Shown here: positions 22,975 through 34,651 of the stretch, piece by piece | Numbering within the stretch: the first letter of the stretch is position 1 | Layout of the letters: every line of letters begins with the position of its first letter | NCBI RefSeq assembly: GCF_036785885.1 | Contig: NC_092312.1 | Span: 24,942,001-25,006,000 of the forward strand | Source: Coffea arabica | Lineage: Eukaryota; Streptophyta; Magnoliopsida; Gentianales; Rubiaceae | Length of the DNA: 64,000 nucleotides | Direction: 5' to 3' | Program-made: the position numbers and the translations under genes | The notes under the pieces: model-generated | What the model was told of the DNA's origin: nothing | Seen by the model: the letters and a program-made list of their open reading frames with translations, nothing else | Databases searched by the model: none

Positions 22975-23828
22975 ATTGTCAGCAGGGCAGTTCTCCAGTG
23001 AATTTACCTTTCAGAAGCGTATTTGTGATGCAATAATATACTGTGTTTTGCAAAATTAATTAGTTTGCTTACTACTTTGGGTTGTATTACATTGTAATGT
23101 TGTAAGTGCCTAATAAACAACATTCTAGCTGGTTTCTTTATTGAAACTATGGAGAGTGTTGTCCTTTCTCTTTTTTAGTTGCTTTCCACTTATGTAATTG
23201 TTGAAGATTTTATAATAGTTGCAGTTTGAGCTTGGACTAATTGTTTTTCTTCACTAAATCAATACAATGATTTTATTTATGAGGACAAATCAAGCCAAGA
23301 ACAAAAAAAATATGTAGTAAGTATTACTCTTTCCATCTTGTAAAGTTTGTCGCACTTAATGAATTGCAATTTGTATTAACAGAGAATAGAATTTGAAACT
23401 TGATGTGCCATTTCTCGTTTCATGAAAAGCTAAGTGCTGTACTAGCACGTAAAGAATTGTGGGGCATGATACTTGTTCAATCCCGTGTTTTATTCAAATC
23501 CTAGATATTGAAAGTTTTACCAATAGTTTTCAAAATTTTACCAAATCTTAGATTATTGTGGTTTTAGTTTCTGGGTAACTGTTACATACTACAAAAGTTG
23601 TTTTAGTTTCCTTGATAATAATCTGTAGGCCCATAAAATGGCACATGCATTGAACATTTACGGAGTGTCTAATGAGTAATGACTAAATGGAGAAATTAAA
23701 TACAAATATGTTAGCCAATTTACAGAGGTGACAAATAATTTGGAACAGTCCAACAAAGAAAGTATGACAATATCAATGGCATGAAGGGAATTTCTCTATG
23801 GCCTGACCCTCTTTATCCTGAAATCCAT
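22975..23828. repeat. Duplication copy 1, 3' flank of P450 gene 1
   Basis: 3' UTR and downstream sequence collinear with 60163-60957 and 61760-61835. No further gene. Confidence 0.75.
23113..23118 (+). terminator. Poly(A) signal of P450 gene 1
   Basis: AATAAA 139 bases after the stop codon; the same signal is conserved at 60301-60306 after gene 2. Confidence 0.6.
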
Positions 23829-24880
23829 GTTTTCAAACTTAGACCAGACCATTTGGTCAAACTGCAAATCGGCCAAGTGTTTGGTTCAAATCTTCCTCAA
23901 AAGCCAGTTGTCAAAAGCTCAATCAAACCCAATAAAAACTCAAGTTTGACCAAAAACCGGCTAGAACCGGTTTTTCCATTTTTCTATCTTGAAGGTTTTT
24001 TTTTCCTTTGACTCTTTGACCATGTAGAGAGTTTCATATATTTGCAACTTTCCAACAACTAAAAAATCCAAATAAAATGGTGAATGTCAACTAATTCACT
24101 TGGAGATTGTAGCATGATTTATGCCATAGATACGTATAATTTTCTTCTCAACTCTGCTGTCATTTATGCCTCTTCTTTGCTTGAATTTGAGATTAATTCA
24201 TGGCTTAGGTGAATTGTTCTTTTTATTGAATCTGAAATGTTTCATTAAGAACCCAACTCAAGGGAAGAATTCCATTCTCTAAACTCTTTAAGTTCTCGAA
24301 AGATTTCATATTAAATAAGAAAAATAGAAAACAGAAAAGAGAAGAGAGAGGAGGGGAAAAAAAAGAATGAAGAAAAGAGAAAGCTTTCATGTTTATTTAT
24401 TGTGTGTGATGAAAGAAAAAAAAATAGAGTTCTGATATAGAGAAAGAAGAAGAAAAATGAGAGAGAGAGAGAGTAGAAGGAGGAGGAATTGGCAGAGAAA
24501 GTATAAGGAAGATGGATTAGATTTGATATTTGTTAGCATTGATGAATACCCTAAAAGTTTATGTTAATTGCATTTTGGCCCTTCATTATTTTAACAAAGT
24601 GTAGGATAATCTAATCTATTTTCAAGTTACATTTTTATCTATAATTTTTAAATTTTTTTAAATTGAATCTTTTTGAACTAAATCTAAACTTATCAAATAT
24701 GTAAATGAAGTTGTAAACCACAAATTTATGGATAAATTTTATACATTATTATTTTTATATATTATTAATATATATAAGATGTGTTTATGACATCATTCGA
24801 TTCGACCTCTTATTGATTCCGATTGACTGACCTTTGATTCGGCTGAGTTCGATTCTTGATCCGAATCTGAAAACATAGCT
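23829..24880. other. Copy-1-specific insert, non-coding
   Basis: About 1.05 kb between two stretches that are adjacent in copy 2 (joined near 61836). It starts with Rich 'ccagaccatttggtcaaac' and 'aaaaccggctagaaccgg' text, has a GA-rich middle (24330-24500, including (GA)7) and ends with 'gattcgattcttgatccgaa'. It is probably a non-autonomous DNA element, since both ends carry similar Gly/Arg-codon-like 'gattcg/accgg' repeats, but no exact inverted repeats were fixed. Confidence 0.35.
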
Positions 24881-25393
24881 GTAATTGGATATAGTAGGAA
24901 TGGAATGGACTTTCCCACCATAAAACGTCAATCTAATGGCATTTAAGCACGACACGTAGTTGAATTCTGGAAGGCACTCCACGACTAACACAGAGCATCA
25001 CCTATGACCACGCACATATTGCCCCCAAAACTCTGACATTATTTTTTCTTCTCTCTTTCCCCACAAACACCAAAGCAATATCGTGTAGGAGGTCTTCGGC
25101 AAGTTGATGCATTGCCGATGCAGGTGAAGTTGCGGATGCATCTAATTTTTTAAAAGAAAAACATCAATGACCTCAAAATCACCAAAATCTAACAATTTTT
25201 GGCTTGAATTAAGAACATGCTTCCAAGTCTCCATCAAAGAACTATCAAGCTCTATAGAAGTAATTGATATAAAAAAAATAATAATTAAAAATTAAAAACC
25301 TCTTCGGCCACACCTCATAATTTGATGGACACGAAGTTGGGGATAGTTATAATTTACCACACAAGTTGAAACTTATACAATTTGGCCCCTAAA
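24881..25393. repeat. Duplication copy 1, right end block
   Basis: Collinear with 61836-62312 (for example 'ggacacgaagttggggatagt' and the nearby 'cttatacaatttggcccct'). The match ends at 25393/62312, which marks the right limit of the segmental duplication. Confidence 0.75.
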
Positions 25394-27419
25394 TTTCTTA
25401 TCTGATTTTCTTTCCTATATCAGGAATCAATTGTTATGAAGCATATCTGTGCATTGAACAATGCCAATCAGCCAAAACAGATAAAGAAGAAAATCTGAGA
25501 CATTTTTTAGGGGCCAAATTGTACAGAGAATAACTTCCTTTCTTGGTTTTAAAAAACTTCTACAGCAAGTTACAGTAAAGTTTTAGACAAACACCCAAAA
25601 AACTCACCTTCCAAATGGGGCCTATGTTTGGCACTACTACTCTCATTCTTCAGTTTTTCTTTTTTATTGTACAGCTTTTTTTTTTTTTTACCTTTTCATA
25701 TACTATTTTCCATTTCTTTTGCATGTGCTTACAAAACGTCAACCTGTTTCTTCAATTGAAGCTGGCTGCTCTGTTTGGTGTGTATCTTTTGCTTCAAGAA
25801 GTTGGTATCTTCTATTCTTAAGTTTGTCTAAGAAACCGAATTCTGTGTTGCCCTTTTTTTTTGTCACAAGGATTTTGATTTTGTTCTGTTGTCGATTATA
25901 CTAGAAGATCCATGTCTCACTTTAAAAAGTTTCAAGCATTGATCATATTAATTGCCATGTATTTGCTTTTTGCATGATTATTTAGTCTATTTCTATATTG
26001 CTGATAAGAAAAGAAAAAAAATAACAGCACCTAACAAAAAAGTGTATAAATAGTAGAATAGAGCTCAATGATGTAATTGATAGTTTTTTTCTGTTAGAAA
26101 AGTAAAAGCCTTGATATGATAAGCATGAATGTTGGTTATCTAGAAACCTTTGGATAATAGTCTTCTGTTTTTGCCATGGATTATGTGATCAAAGAAAATT
26201 CTAATAGTATTCCTACTATGATTCCTCAATTTGATCTGGGTCAAATCATGAGGAAAAACGATTGTACAAAAGATGCAATTCTTAGATAGAAAAAAAAATG
26301 ATTAGACAGAGCAATAAGCCTCATAGCCTAGAAACTTTGCCTCCTGGTATTGCATCTCCTTCGCCACTTGTAATATGATAAATGGTTCATTGCTTCAACT
26401 TTTGGTATGAATCAATATCAACTTTTTTAAGTAAAAAATGAAAAGTAACATCTGTAATTTACCTGTAGTATTTGTCAGATTATCTTGAAAACTTATACTG
26501 TGTAATGAAAAAAATCTTTTATGAACATTTTCTTAAGGAGAAAGTGTATGCTGACATGACATGCTTTACATAACTTTTAGCCAATACAATCACATTTTTT
26601 CATGGTTCACCTCCAACCAATAAAGTTTTTGTGTTACCTGGACATAGCAAGAGAGTGCAACTTTGTTTACTTGTTGATATTTAGCAAATGTGTTCTACAA
26701 TCATGTACTGTTTGACGCTGCACTCTTATTTTTATCAGTTGTATTTCACATAGTGACCCTTTAATTCAGCCTATAATGAAACCATTTAACCACTTATCCA
26801 ATATCAGAAAAATATGCTTTATTAACAGCAACAGGGACCTTTACATAATATAAACATGATGACATTTCTCAAACTTTACAATATGTCAGATATATGTATA
26901 GTTCATAGAATTACAATTAAGTAGTTTTTTTCCTGAAGTTGCTGCAATTAATAACCGTCCAGTCCTGCACTTTGTCCATCATTTTGACTAAGGTTGCTCC
27001 CTTGATTGCTGCGAAAAAACTGCGCTAAAGACAAAAAACCAGCCTCTCCAAAATATGCTCATATGACTTCCTCAAGAAACCATGTGAAGCAAACTATACA
27101 ACTTCATATCCTCTTTTGTTCATCATATATATTCTTGAAACTCTTGGTTGCTATTTTTTGTCATCATATTAGAATTCATTAACATTCTCTCCATCGCTAG
27201 AAGTTAATGGATCCTAATATATGATATTAAGTAATTAAAATAAACTTTAAATTAGACAATTAGCATGCCAATGTATCTCTACTTGAGACCTAATTCTGCT
27301 GGAAGGTGTGTAACTGCAACTAAAATAGCTTGACAGCTACATATGAATGATAGTTATGGTGTTATTAGGATATCTTTATAGCCATTTTGTACCTGTTTTT
27401 CCAACTAGAATTGTTATAC
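25394..27419. other. Non-coding, nothing recognised; may include the LINE 5' UTR
   Basis: AT-rich with poly-T runs (25671-25692). No domain, RNA gene or repeat was recognised. The last few hundred bases may be the 5' untranslated region of the LINE, whose 5' end could not be set. Confidence 0.4.
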
Positions 27420-29819
27420 ATGGCTGCCCTTCAGCCGTCGGCTGAGGGGCAAGGATCTCCTACAGGAAAAAAATCTTTCTCCCAACTTTTTTCACAACCT
27501 TCAACATCTGTTATCCCAATTCGGCAAGCGACTGTCTACAAAGGTGAAGCTGCAGTCATTTTCTCCAGAGCAGATGCAGAAAAACTTGCGGAGCCTTTTC
27601 GATGGTCTTTAGTTGGAAAATTCTCTCATGGGAGACCTTCTTTAGAAGATATTCGCAAGTTCTTTGCTTCATTAAATCTAAAAGACCACATTTTCATTGG
27701 CTTGATGGATTATAGGCATGTTCTAATCAAGTGCTCCGCTGAAGCAGATTTTAACAGGATTTGGACGAGAGGGATTTGGCAGTTAGGCAAATTTCCAATG
27801 CGTGTATTTCGATGGTCCCAGGAATTTCATGTGCTCAGAGAATCCTCTCTGGTTCCAGTTTGGGTTGAACTTCCAAATTTACCTATCCATTATTTTGATA
27901 AACATTCGTTGTTTTCCATATTATCTCCAGTAGGAAGACCATTGTTTTTGGATTTGGCAACGGCTGCTGGGACGCGTCCTAGTGTGGCAAGGGTATGCGT
28001 GGAGATCGATGTAGCAAAGCCTGTTTTATCGAGAATCTGGGTGGCGGTTGAAGGAGAAACCGGCTTTTGGCAAAAAATTGTACCAGACGATATGCCAAGA
28101 TATTGCTCAGCTTGCTGGAGATTGGGTCATTCATCTGAAAACTGCAAGAAGAACTTCGTCGATGGGGGACATCAACACCAAAACAATCAAACCAAAAGGC
28201 TTAAGCATGGTTCAAAGCTGTCTGGAAATACTCAGCATAAATTAGTCATTACAAATGAATGTAATGACTTAGAAGCTAAAGATAAATTATCAAAAGAGGG
28301 TACAATAGCTCCTGAACAAATGCAAAGTTCTGGTGAGAAAGAAGACGAAGGAATTACAACAGCTGTAACAAAGGAATCTGAGGGAACTGCTGATAAATGC
28401 AACACTGAAGCCAAAGGGAAAGCATCAATGGAATTCAAGTCAGCTACTGAAGAGGCTCGACTTACGGGCGTAATCCAAATTGAAGGAACGTCAATAGGTG
28501 CAATGTCTGGAGCACCTGAGCAAAACGATGCAGTTGCCGACGCTTACATGGTCAAGGAGGGAAAAAAAACAGCAGCTTTAACAACTGATGCACATCCACA
28601 GTCGGTTGCTGATGGCACCATGCATGTCCATAAGGAGCATTCGGTAGTGGAAGACCAATTGACAGTTTGCTATGGAAATGATTGTGAGGGGCCACAAAGT
28701 CTCAGGAAACATAACGTGGGAATGGTTCAGCATCAAATGATCGACACCACAAGCACAACTAATCAACTGTCCGACAATTCCAATGGGAATATTTCAACGG
28801 GGCCCCAGCTTATTGAGGAGCATAATTTGGGATTAGTTTATAATGAAAGGTCCGACACCAATAATCTTTATGTTGACTTGCGTGGAGATGATGATGAAGA
28901 TTCCAAATCCAATGCGGCTGATGAAGTAGCTTTGCCAACTAACGCAGGAAATTTATCTCCGAGATTGGTTATACCACGTGAGAAGTTGGCTGAGCCATCA
29001 ATACACACTCTAAACATTGACCAATCTGTAGGTGTTCAAATGGATTGCCGACAAGATCGTGTTAAGGGTGTGCGAGAGCTGGCTTCACATCCGACAGACA
29101 GCTACGTTCAGCGACATCATCTCAAAACTCTTTCCAGGTTTTTTCTCATGATTAATGGTTTATTTTGGAATATCAGAGGGGTTGCAAAAGCCCCTAATCT
29201 AAGAAGATTGATAAATTTAGTTCGTGCTCATCATTTGAAGTTTGTTGTCATTTGTGAACCGAAGTTAGACGTGTCCAAAATTGAGTCCATTCGTCTACGA
29301 TTATTATTTGATTATTCCTTTGTTAACTTATCGGGTGATATTTGGATATTCTATAATAGCCCTTTTGTGTGTTCCATTATTGGTAGTTCGGATCAGCATA
29401 TTTCCATACATGTTCAAAGTCAATTGTTTTCTTCTCCAATCATCATGTCTTTTGTCCATGCTAAATGTTCATTAGAGGAGCGGTGTGGCTTATGGTGTTC
29501 TTTATTAAATGATAAGCCTGTGTCACTACCTTGGTGTATTGGGGGTGACTTTAATGTTATTTTAGCCCCTCACGAAAAACGAGGTGGACGTCCGTTTGCT
29601 ATAGCGGAAGGAGCGGATTTCATGTCTTTTATGGAAGAGGCAGGGGTTTTGGATGTTGGCTTTTCAGGAGCTAGTTTCACGTGGTCTAATAATCGGAGAG
29701 GTAGAGCTCGGGTTTCAAAGAGATTAGATAGATTTTTAATTAATGGGTCTTGTTTGGATCTCTCAGACGTGATTCTGTACTCCATCTGTCAAGACATCCC
29801 TCGGATCATGCACCATTGA
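27420..29819 (+). pseudogene. LINE ORF1 (gag-like) in frame with ORF2 endonuclease
   Basis: One open frame of about 800 codons from ATG 27420 (an upstream TTG at 27387 is not a credible start). Residues about 30-240 resemble the DUF4283 RNA-binding domain ('ALQPSAEGQ' start, 'LVGKFSHGRPSLEDI', 'VWVELPNLPIHYF'). A CCHC knuckle 'CSACWRLGHSSENC' follows. Then comes a ~330-residue polar linker, and from about 29148 an endonuclease ('LFWNIRGVAKAPNLRRL', 'CEPKLD', 'IGGDFNVILAPHEKRGG', 'DVGFSGASFTWSN', 'RLDRFLING'). A one-base loss near 29776 breaks the frame before the final SDH motif, which is read in the next frame. An ATG at 29148 could be the ORF2 start, in the same frame as ORF1. Confidence 0.85.
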
Positions 29820-32713
29820 AAATTACTTTTTCTGATCGATCAGACAATAGTCCACGACCTTTCAGATTTTTGAATGTCTGGACGAGCAAACCAGAACTAT
29901 TGGATGTGATTCGACAGTCTTGGAATCAAGATGTGAGTGGATCTCCGCTACGTGTTTTGTGCTCTAAATTATTGGCAACGAGGAGGGCTATTCATACATG
30001 GAACAAGCAACATTTTGGGAATATATTTGATGCTGTACGTTCTGCGGAAGTGGTGGTCCAACAAGCAGAAGAATCGATGGATCAATATGCATCGGAGGAA
30101 TCTCAGGTTGAGCTCAGTAAGGCTCAGGCAGAGTTGCGGAATGCATTGTCAATAGAAGAGCAATTTTGGAGTCAAAAAGCCAGGGCAAAATGGCTTAAAG
30201 AAGGAGATCGTAATTCAAAATATTTCCATGCGGTTGTAAGACAGAGACGAATTAAAGGAATGATACACCGAATCAAAAAGTCAAACGGAGTTTGGGTGGA
30301 CACCAATGCTGACATAGCAACTGAGGCCATATCATATTTCTCTGATCTCTTTACTGGATATCTTGAGTCATCTTCTGATATGCAACATATGATTCCGCAC
30401 ATGATATCGGAAGAGGAAAATAGAAAATTAGAAGAAATGCCTTCGATTGAAGAGATTCATCGAGTTCTAAAGTCAATGGATGGAGATAGTGCTGCTGGCC
30501 CCGATGGCTTCACAGGCAAATTTTTTACATTCGCCTGGAAAATTATTGCTCAAGATGTTTACAAGGCAATTCTCAGTTTTTTCTGTGGTGCAGAGTTACC
30601 TCGTTTTATCACCTCTACCTCAATTGTATTAATTCCAAAAAAACCAAATCCTCAGGAGTTTTCTCATTATAGGCCAATCAGTCTGTGTAACTTCTTCAAT
30701 AAGATGCTATCCAGGATCTTAGCTGATAGACTGGCTTCTCTATTGTCCAAAATTATCTCGCCCCAACAGACAGGCTTTGTGAAGGGCCGTAATATAACAG
30801 AAAATTTTCTGCTAGCACAGGAGGTAGTATCGGGTATTGGGAAAAAAACTAGAGGTGGTAATGTGGTAATGAAGCTGGACATGTCTAAGGCATATGACCG
30901 AGTGGCATGGGATCATATCATTGGTGTTCTCAGGAGATTTGGCTTTGGAGAAAGATTCATTGATTTGGTTTGGCGATTGATCTCCAATGTCTGGTTTTCT
31001 ATCATTATAAATGGGGCATCGCATGGTTTCTTTAAATCTACACGAGGCCTACGTCAGGGTGATCCATTATCGCCTGCTTTATTCATTATAGGAGCTGAGG
31101 TGTTATCTAGAGGATTGAATAATCTTGCTATGCAATCGGGGTTTGTGGGTTTCAAAGTCCCCTTGGCATGTCCTACTATAACTCATTTGGCTTTTGCGGA
31201 TGATATTCTAATTTTTTCAAATGGATCCTCTTATTCTCTAAAGATTATCATGCAGGTGCTAGATGCGTATCAAAGGTGTTCTGGACAATTGATAAATGTG
31301 CTGAAAAGTTGCTACTTAGTACATCCCTCGATATCACCGGCAAGAAGAAGGGTGATTGAACGTATCACCAAATTTAATTATCAACCATTTCCGATACGTT
31401 ATTTGGGATTCCCCCTCTACTTTGGCAGATGTAAATCATCATATTTTGGGGAAGCTTGCCAATCTATCCTAGGGAGAATAAGGTCATGGAAATCAAGGAT
31501 GCTTTCTTTTGGAGGCAAAATAGTTCTAATCAAACATGTGTTGGCAACGATGCCAGTACATCTGTTGTCAGCAGCGGTTATCCCGGGTAAGGTATTTAGA
31601 ACTATAGAAAAAGCCTTCTCGACCTTCCTATGGGGGTCATCCTCCGATGAGTCTAAATTTCACTGGATACGGTGGTCTCAGATGTGCTATCCGGTTGATG
31701 AGGGAGGAGTTGGTTTCCGGAGGTTACAGGACATCTACACAGCATTCTCATTCAAGTTTTGGTGGAACTTCAGAAAGGGATACTCGTTGTGGGCTTCGTT
31801 CATGAAAGCTAAGTATTGTAGACTACTACATCCTTGTCAGGTAGAAATCAGGTCAATGGACTCCGCAATCTGGAGAAGGATGGTCAATGTAAGTCGACAA
31901 GTGGAGCTATCTATGCTATGGGATATAAAAAACGGAGCTTGTCATTTTTGGTACGACAATTGGTTGGGAGGGGGTGCCTTATTTCTCCGTACGACGGTTG
32001 TCTCTAATTTGTCGTTTGGTGATTTTATCATCAATGGACACTGGGATGTGATTAGATTATATCAGACCTTGCCGACGGATCTGGTTCCCTCTATTTTAGA
32101 GCATCCAGTCCCGGAAGACTGGGGTGAAGCTGAAGTCATTTGGATGTCCACAACATCTGGAAACTTCTCTCTAGCTTCGGCATTCCGGGATATTAGGCAA
32201 GCATGAAACAAGTCTATGGTTTTTGATAGCATTTGGCATCCTCAGATCCCACTCAAAATTTCATTCTTCATGTTAAGATTGTTGCTGGAAAGGCTGCCTT
32301 TACCGGATAGGTTATGTAATCTTGGTTTACATTTACCATCAAAGTGTTTCTGCTGCGATACCGCATCAGAGGAGTCAATTGAACATTTATTTTCCAAAGG
32401 CCATATAGCTTCAACAGTTTGGAATTACTTTGGAGCTTCATGTGGATTGACTTTTCCAGGCTCTTCTTTACGCTCCCGTATAGTGAGTTGGTGGTTGCAC
32501 TCATATGATTCAGAGATACAGCGATTTATTGGACGCATTCTTCCCAGTATAGTATGTTGGCAAATTTGGAAAGCAAGAAATAAAGCTTTTTTTGAGGATG
32601 TACATATGAGATCGCCCCGCCATTTGTGTTGCCATTTCCTTGGAAATCCATACCATTGTGGAAATTTATTTCAAACAAGTTTTCAAGGCACATTCAATCT
32701 ATCATTTGTATGA
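29777..32713 (+). pseudogene. LINE ORF2: end of endonuclease, reverse transcriptase, zf-RVT
   Basis: Continues ORF2 after the frameshift with 'SDHAPLKI'. RT landmarks: 'AAGPDGFTGKFF', 'LIPKKPNPQEFSHYRPISL', 'QTGFVKGRNI', 'KLDMSKAYDRV', 'GLRQGDPLSPALFII', and the catalytic FADD at 31193-31204. After the RT lie 'PIRYLGFPLYFGR' and 'WKSRMLSFGGKIVLIK', typical of plant L1 elements. A TGA at 32204-32206 replaces a sense codon; the same frame continues through the zf-RVT-like part (32216-32620: 'IPLKISFFMLRLLLERLPL', 'CFCCDTASEESIEHLF', 'WQIWKARNKAFF'). The frame shifts near 32600-32640 into RNase H. Confidence 0.92.
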
Positions 32714-33284
32714 TTGGCCGTATTCATCTCACACTTATGTCACGTACAAACTTGTTTGTTGGGAACCAAAGGAAACCGGTCGGTTTACACTAAATACCGA
32801 TGGCTGTTCTAAGGGTAATCCAGGATTGGGTGGAGGAGGTGGGGTTCTTCGGGATTCACATGGCATTCCTTTGATTGGTTTTTCGGCATATCTTGGAGAA
32901 ACTACATGTCTAAGTGCAGAGGCCCGGGCTCTTCTTATTGGCATTCAAACATGCATACATTGGGGTTTTGAGAATCTCTATATTCAATCGGATTCTTTGG
33001 TATTAATTGGAATTCTTCAGAAACGTATTCACTGCCCTTGGAAGATTCGACGAGAGATTAGGCATATTTGGCAGTTCGTGGAAGATCCTGATCGTTTTTC
33101 ACATTGTTATAGGGAAGCTAACACAGTCGTTGATGCATTGTCCAATGTGGGCGTCTCTCATCCAGAGCATCAACTCAAGTTATACGACTCCTTCCACATG
33201 TTTCCAACTATGGCTCGTGGAGCAATTCGCCTCGACAGATTAGGGATGCCTTCAATTCGGAAAATTAAGCATATGAAGGGCTGA
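32640..33284 (+). pseudogene. LINE ORF2 C-terminal RNase H domain
   Basis: A separate frame carrying an RNase H of the plant LINE type: 'TLNTDGCSKGNPGLGG' (first Asp), 'CLSAEARALLIGI' (Glu), 'IQSDSLVLIGIL' (Asp) and 'REANTVVDALS' (fourth acidic position). It ends at a TGA at 33282-33284. In intact elements this is continuous with the RT; here it is offset by one frameshift. The 3' untranslated part with AATAAA and A-rich tail follows. Confidence 0.9.
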
Positions 33285-33440
33285 GGATAATGGAGAATTG
33301 GAGCTATTTTGCTTTTCAACTAAGCACCAAACATTTCTGGTTCATTTGTTGTCTTTAGAGTTCAATCCTGTACTTCAAAATGGTGTTTCTTTCTGTGTAA
33401 CAATTATTCTCATCAATAAAAGACTACAAATTTAAAGAAA

Positions 33441-33849
33441 AAAAAAGACTATATTTTTGGGAGGGCCAAGGCTGTGCATTGCAAAACATGTTTCCTCTAG
33501 TATTGTGCTAGAATGAAATAATTTTTAAGAAGTAAAAATAAAATGAGAAATCCGTAATGATCAACCGATCGGAGCACATCGATTAGGAAATAGGCGGACA
33601 CAGGACAATGTGTAAATGGATTGTTTGGTTCGTGGTTGAGTAATTGGCAGTGCATAATAAGTTGTAAAATTTCATATGGAAAGGTAGACAGTAGGGCGAG
33701 CAATGGTGCAAATTTGGTAAATTCGGTGCAATGAATTTGTTAAATTCGGTTATTTGATTGGTAAATCTTTAAACCTATTTGGCGATTTCAATTTCGAATC
33801 GGGGGTAACCAATTTCATTTCACTTCCAAATTAAATTCAGAAATGGTTT
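33441..33849. other. Non-coding, nothing recognised
   Basis: AT-rich spacer between two LINE-derived segments, without a recognisable feature. Confidence 0.4.
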
Positions 33850-34055
33850 GCTATAGGTAGGTCCTATAATAGATGATGTTAAGGAGGCAATACTAGACAC
33901 TCAGATTATTGATCTCAATTGGGCTCCAAGGTATTGTAATAAAGATGCAGACACTTTAGCACACTGCTAAATCGGGCTCTTTAATTGATTCCATATGGAA
34001 ATTATCTCCAAACTTTGTAAAACAATTTGTGTTGAATGATTTCCAACAGATTTAG
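33850..34055 (+). pseudogene. 5'-truncated LINE tail: RNase H C-terminus
   Basis: A short stretch reads 'QIIDLNWAPRYCNKDADTLA' and, after a stop and a one-base frame change, a segment ending in 'FVKQFVLNDFQQI' and TAG at 34053-34055. The pattern (WAPR..NKDADTLA) is the last acidic motif and C-terminus of plant LINE RNase H. It is a different LINE family from the one at 27420 and lacks everything upstream. Confidence 0.75.
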
Positions 34056-34149
34056 TAGTAACATTTTGTATGTTTCTTATTAAAAAAATTTGAAAATGGT
34101 AATGACAACGGGTTAACTATTTTCAAGAGCAGGGAAATGGGAAATCAAA

Positions 34150-34651
34150 GGTGAAAAAGAACCGTTCATCAGCCCATAAAATCTACTTTTTGGGTCTCAC
34201 AGTCTGAGTTCTTCCATTGCAAGGAGATAGCATCGACAACGAGTTCTGCGGTCTTTCTATCTTTTTCTCTGCCGTCTTTCCTGGTAAGACTAATAACTCC
34301 TCTTTTTTTTTTAAGTCTAATTTTTTTCCTATCAGACAAATTGGATAGTTTGTATACTTTTGGCCCAATTGGTAATTTCCTTCTGGGTATTACTTTCATT
34401 GAAAACTTCAGTAGTAGACAAATTGGATAATTTGTATACTTTTGGCCCAATTGGTTCTTTCCTTCTGGGTATTACCTTCATTGAAAACTTTTTTTAGGGC
34501 TTTTCTTAGGGTTCATAAGGGCACTGAACAATTTGCTTGAAATCGAGATCGGTTCCTTTTATTCCTTCACTATATACGCAGATTTTTGTGACTAGTTTTG
34601 TTGTGCTTCGTCCTCATATTTTGATAAGCACATTGCTGTCCTTTGTGATTG
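34150..34651 (+). other. Exon-like 5' segment with 82-bp tandem duplication
   Basis: 34180-34282 looks like a pyrimidine-rich 5' leader or exon ending in 'cctg|gtaag', a good splice donor at 34283. In the following intron-like part a unit starting 'agacaaattggata' at 34334 is repeated at 34416 (period 82), the two copies nearly identical. No start codon with a meaningful frame follows, and the solo LTR interrupts at 34652. This could be the remnant of a host-gene 5' end; identity unknown. Confidence 0.35.

Larger units (their letters stand above)
27420..33440 (+). mobile_element. Nearly complete L1-type LINE retrotransposon
   Basis: Order: DUF4283-like gag domain, CCHC knuckle, long linker, AP-type endonuclease, reverse transcriptase, zf-RVT region, RNase H, AATAAA (33414-33419), short A-rich tail (about 33433-33445). 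This is the plant L1 layout. Only about three lesions interrupt roughly 5.9 kb of coding sequence: a frameshift near 29776, a TGA at 32204-32206 and a frameshift near 32600-32640. The element is therefore fairly young but not autonomous. Target duplications were not found because the 5' end is unclear. Confidence 0.9.

Noticed and set aside
27387..27419. LINE ORF1 start at an upstream TTG
   Set aside because: Not an ATG, and the hydrophobic text before ATG 27420 is not part of DUF4283-type proteins.
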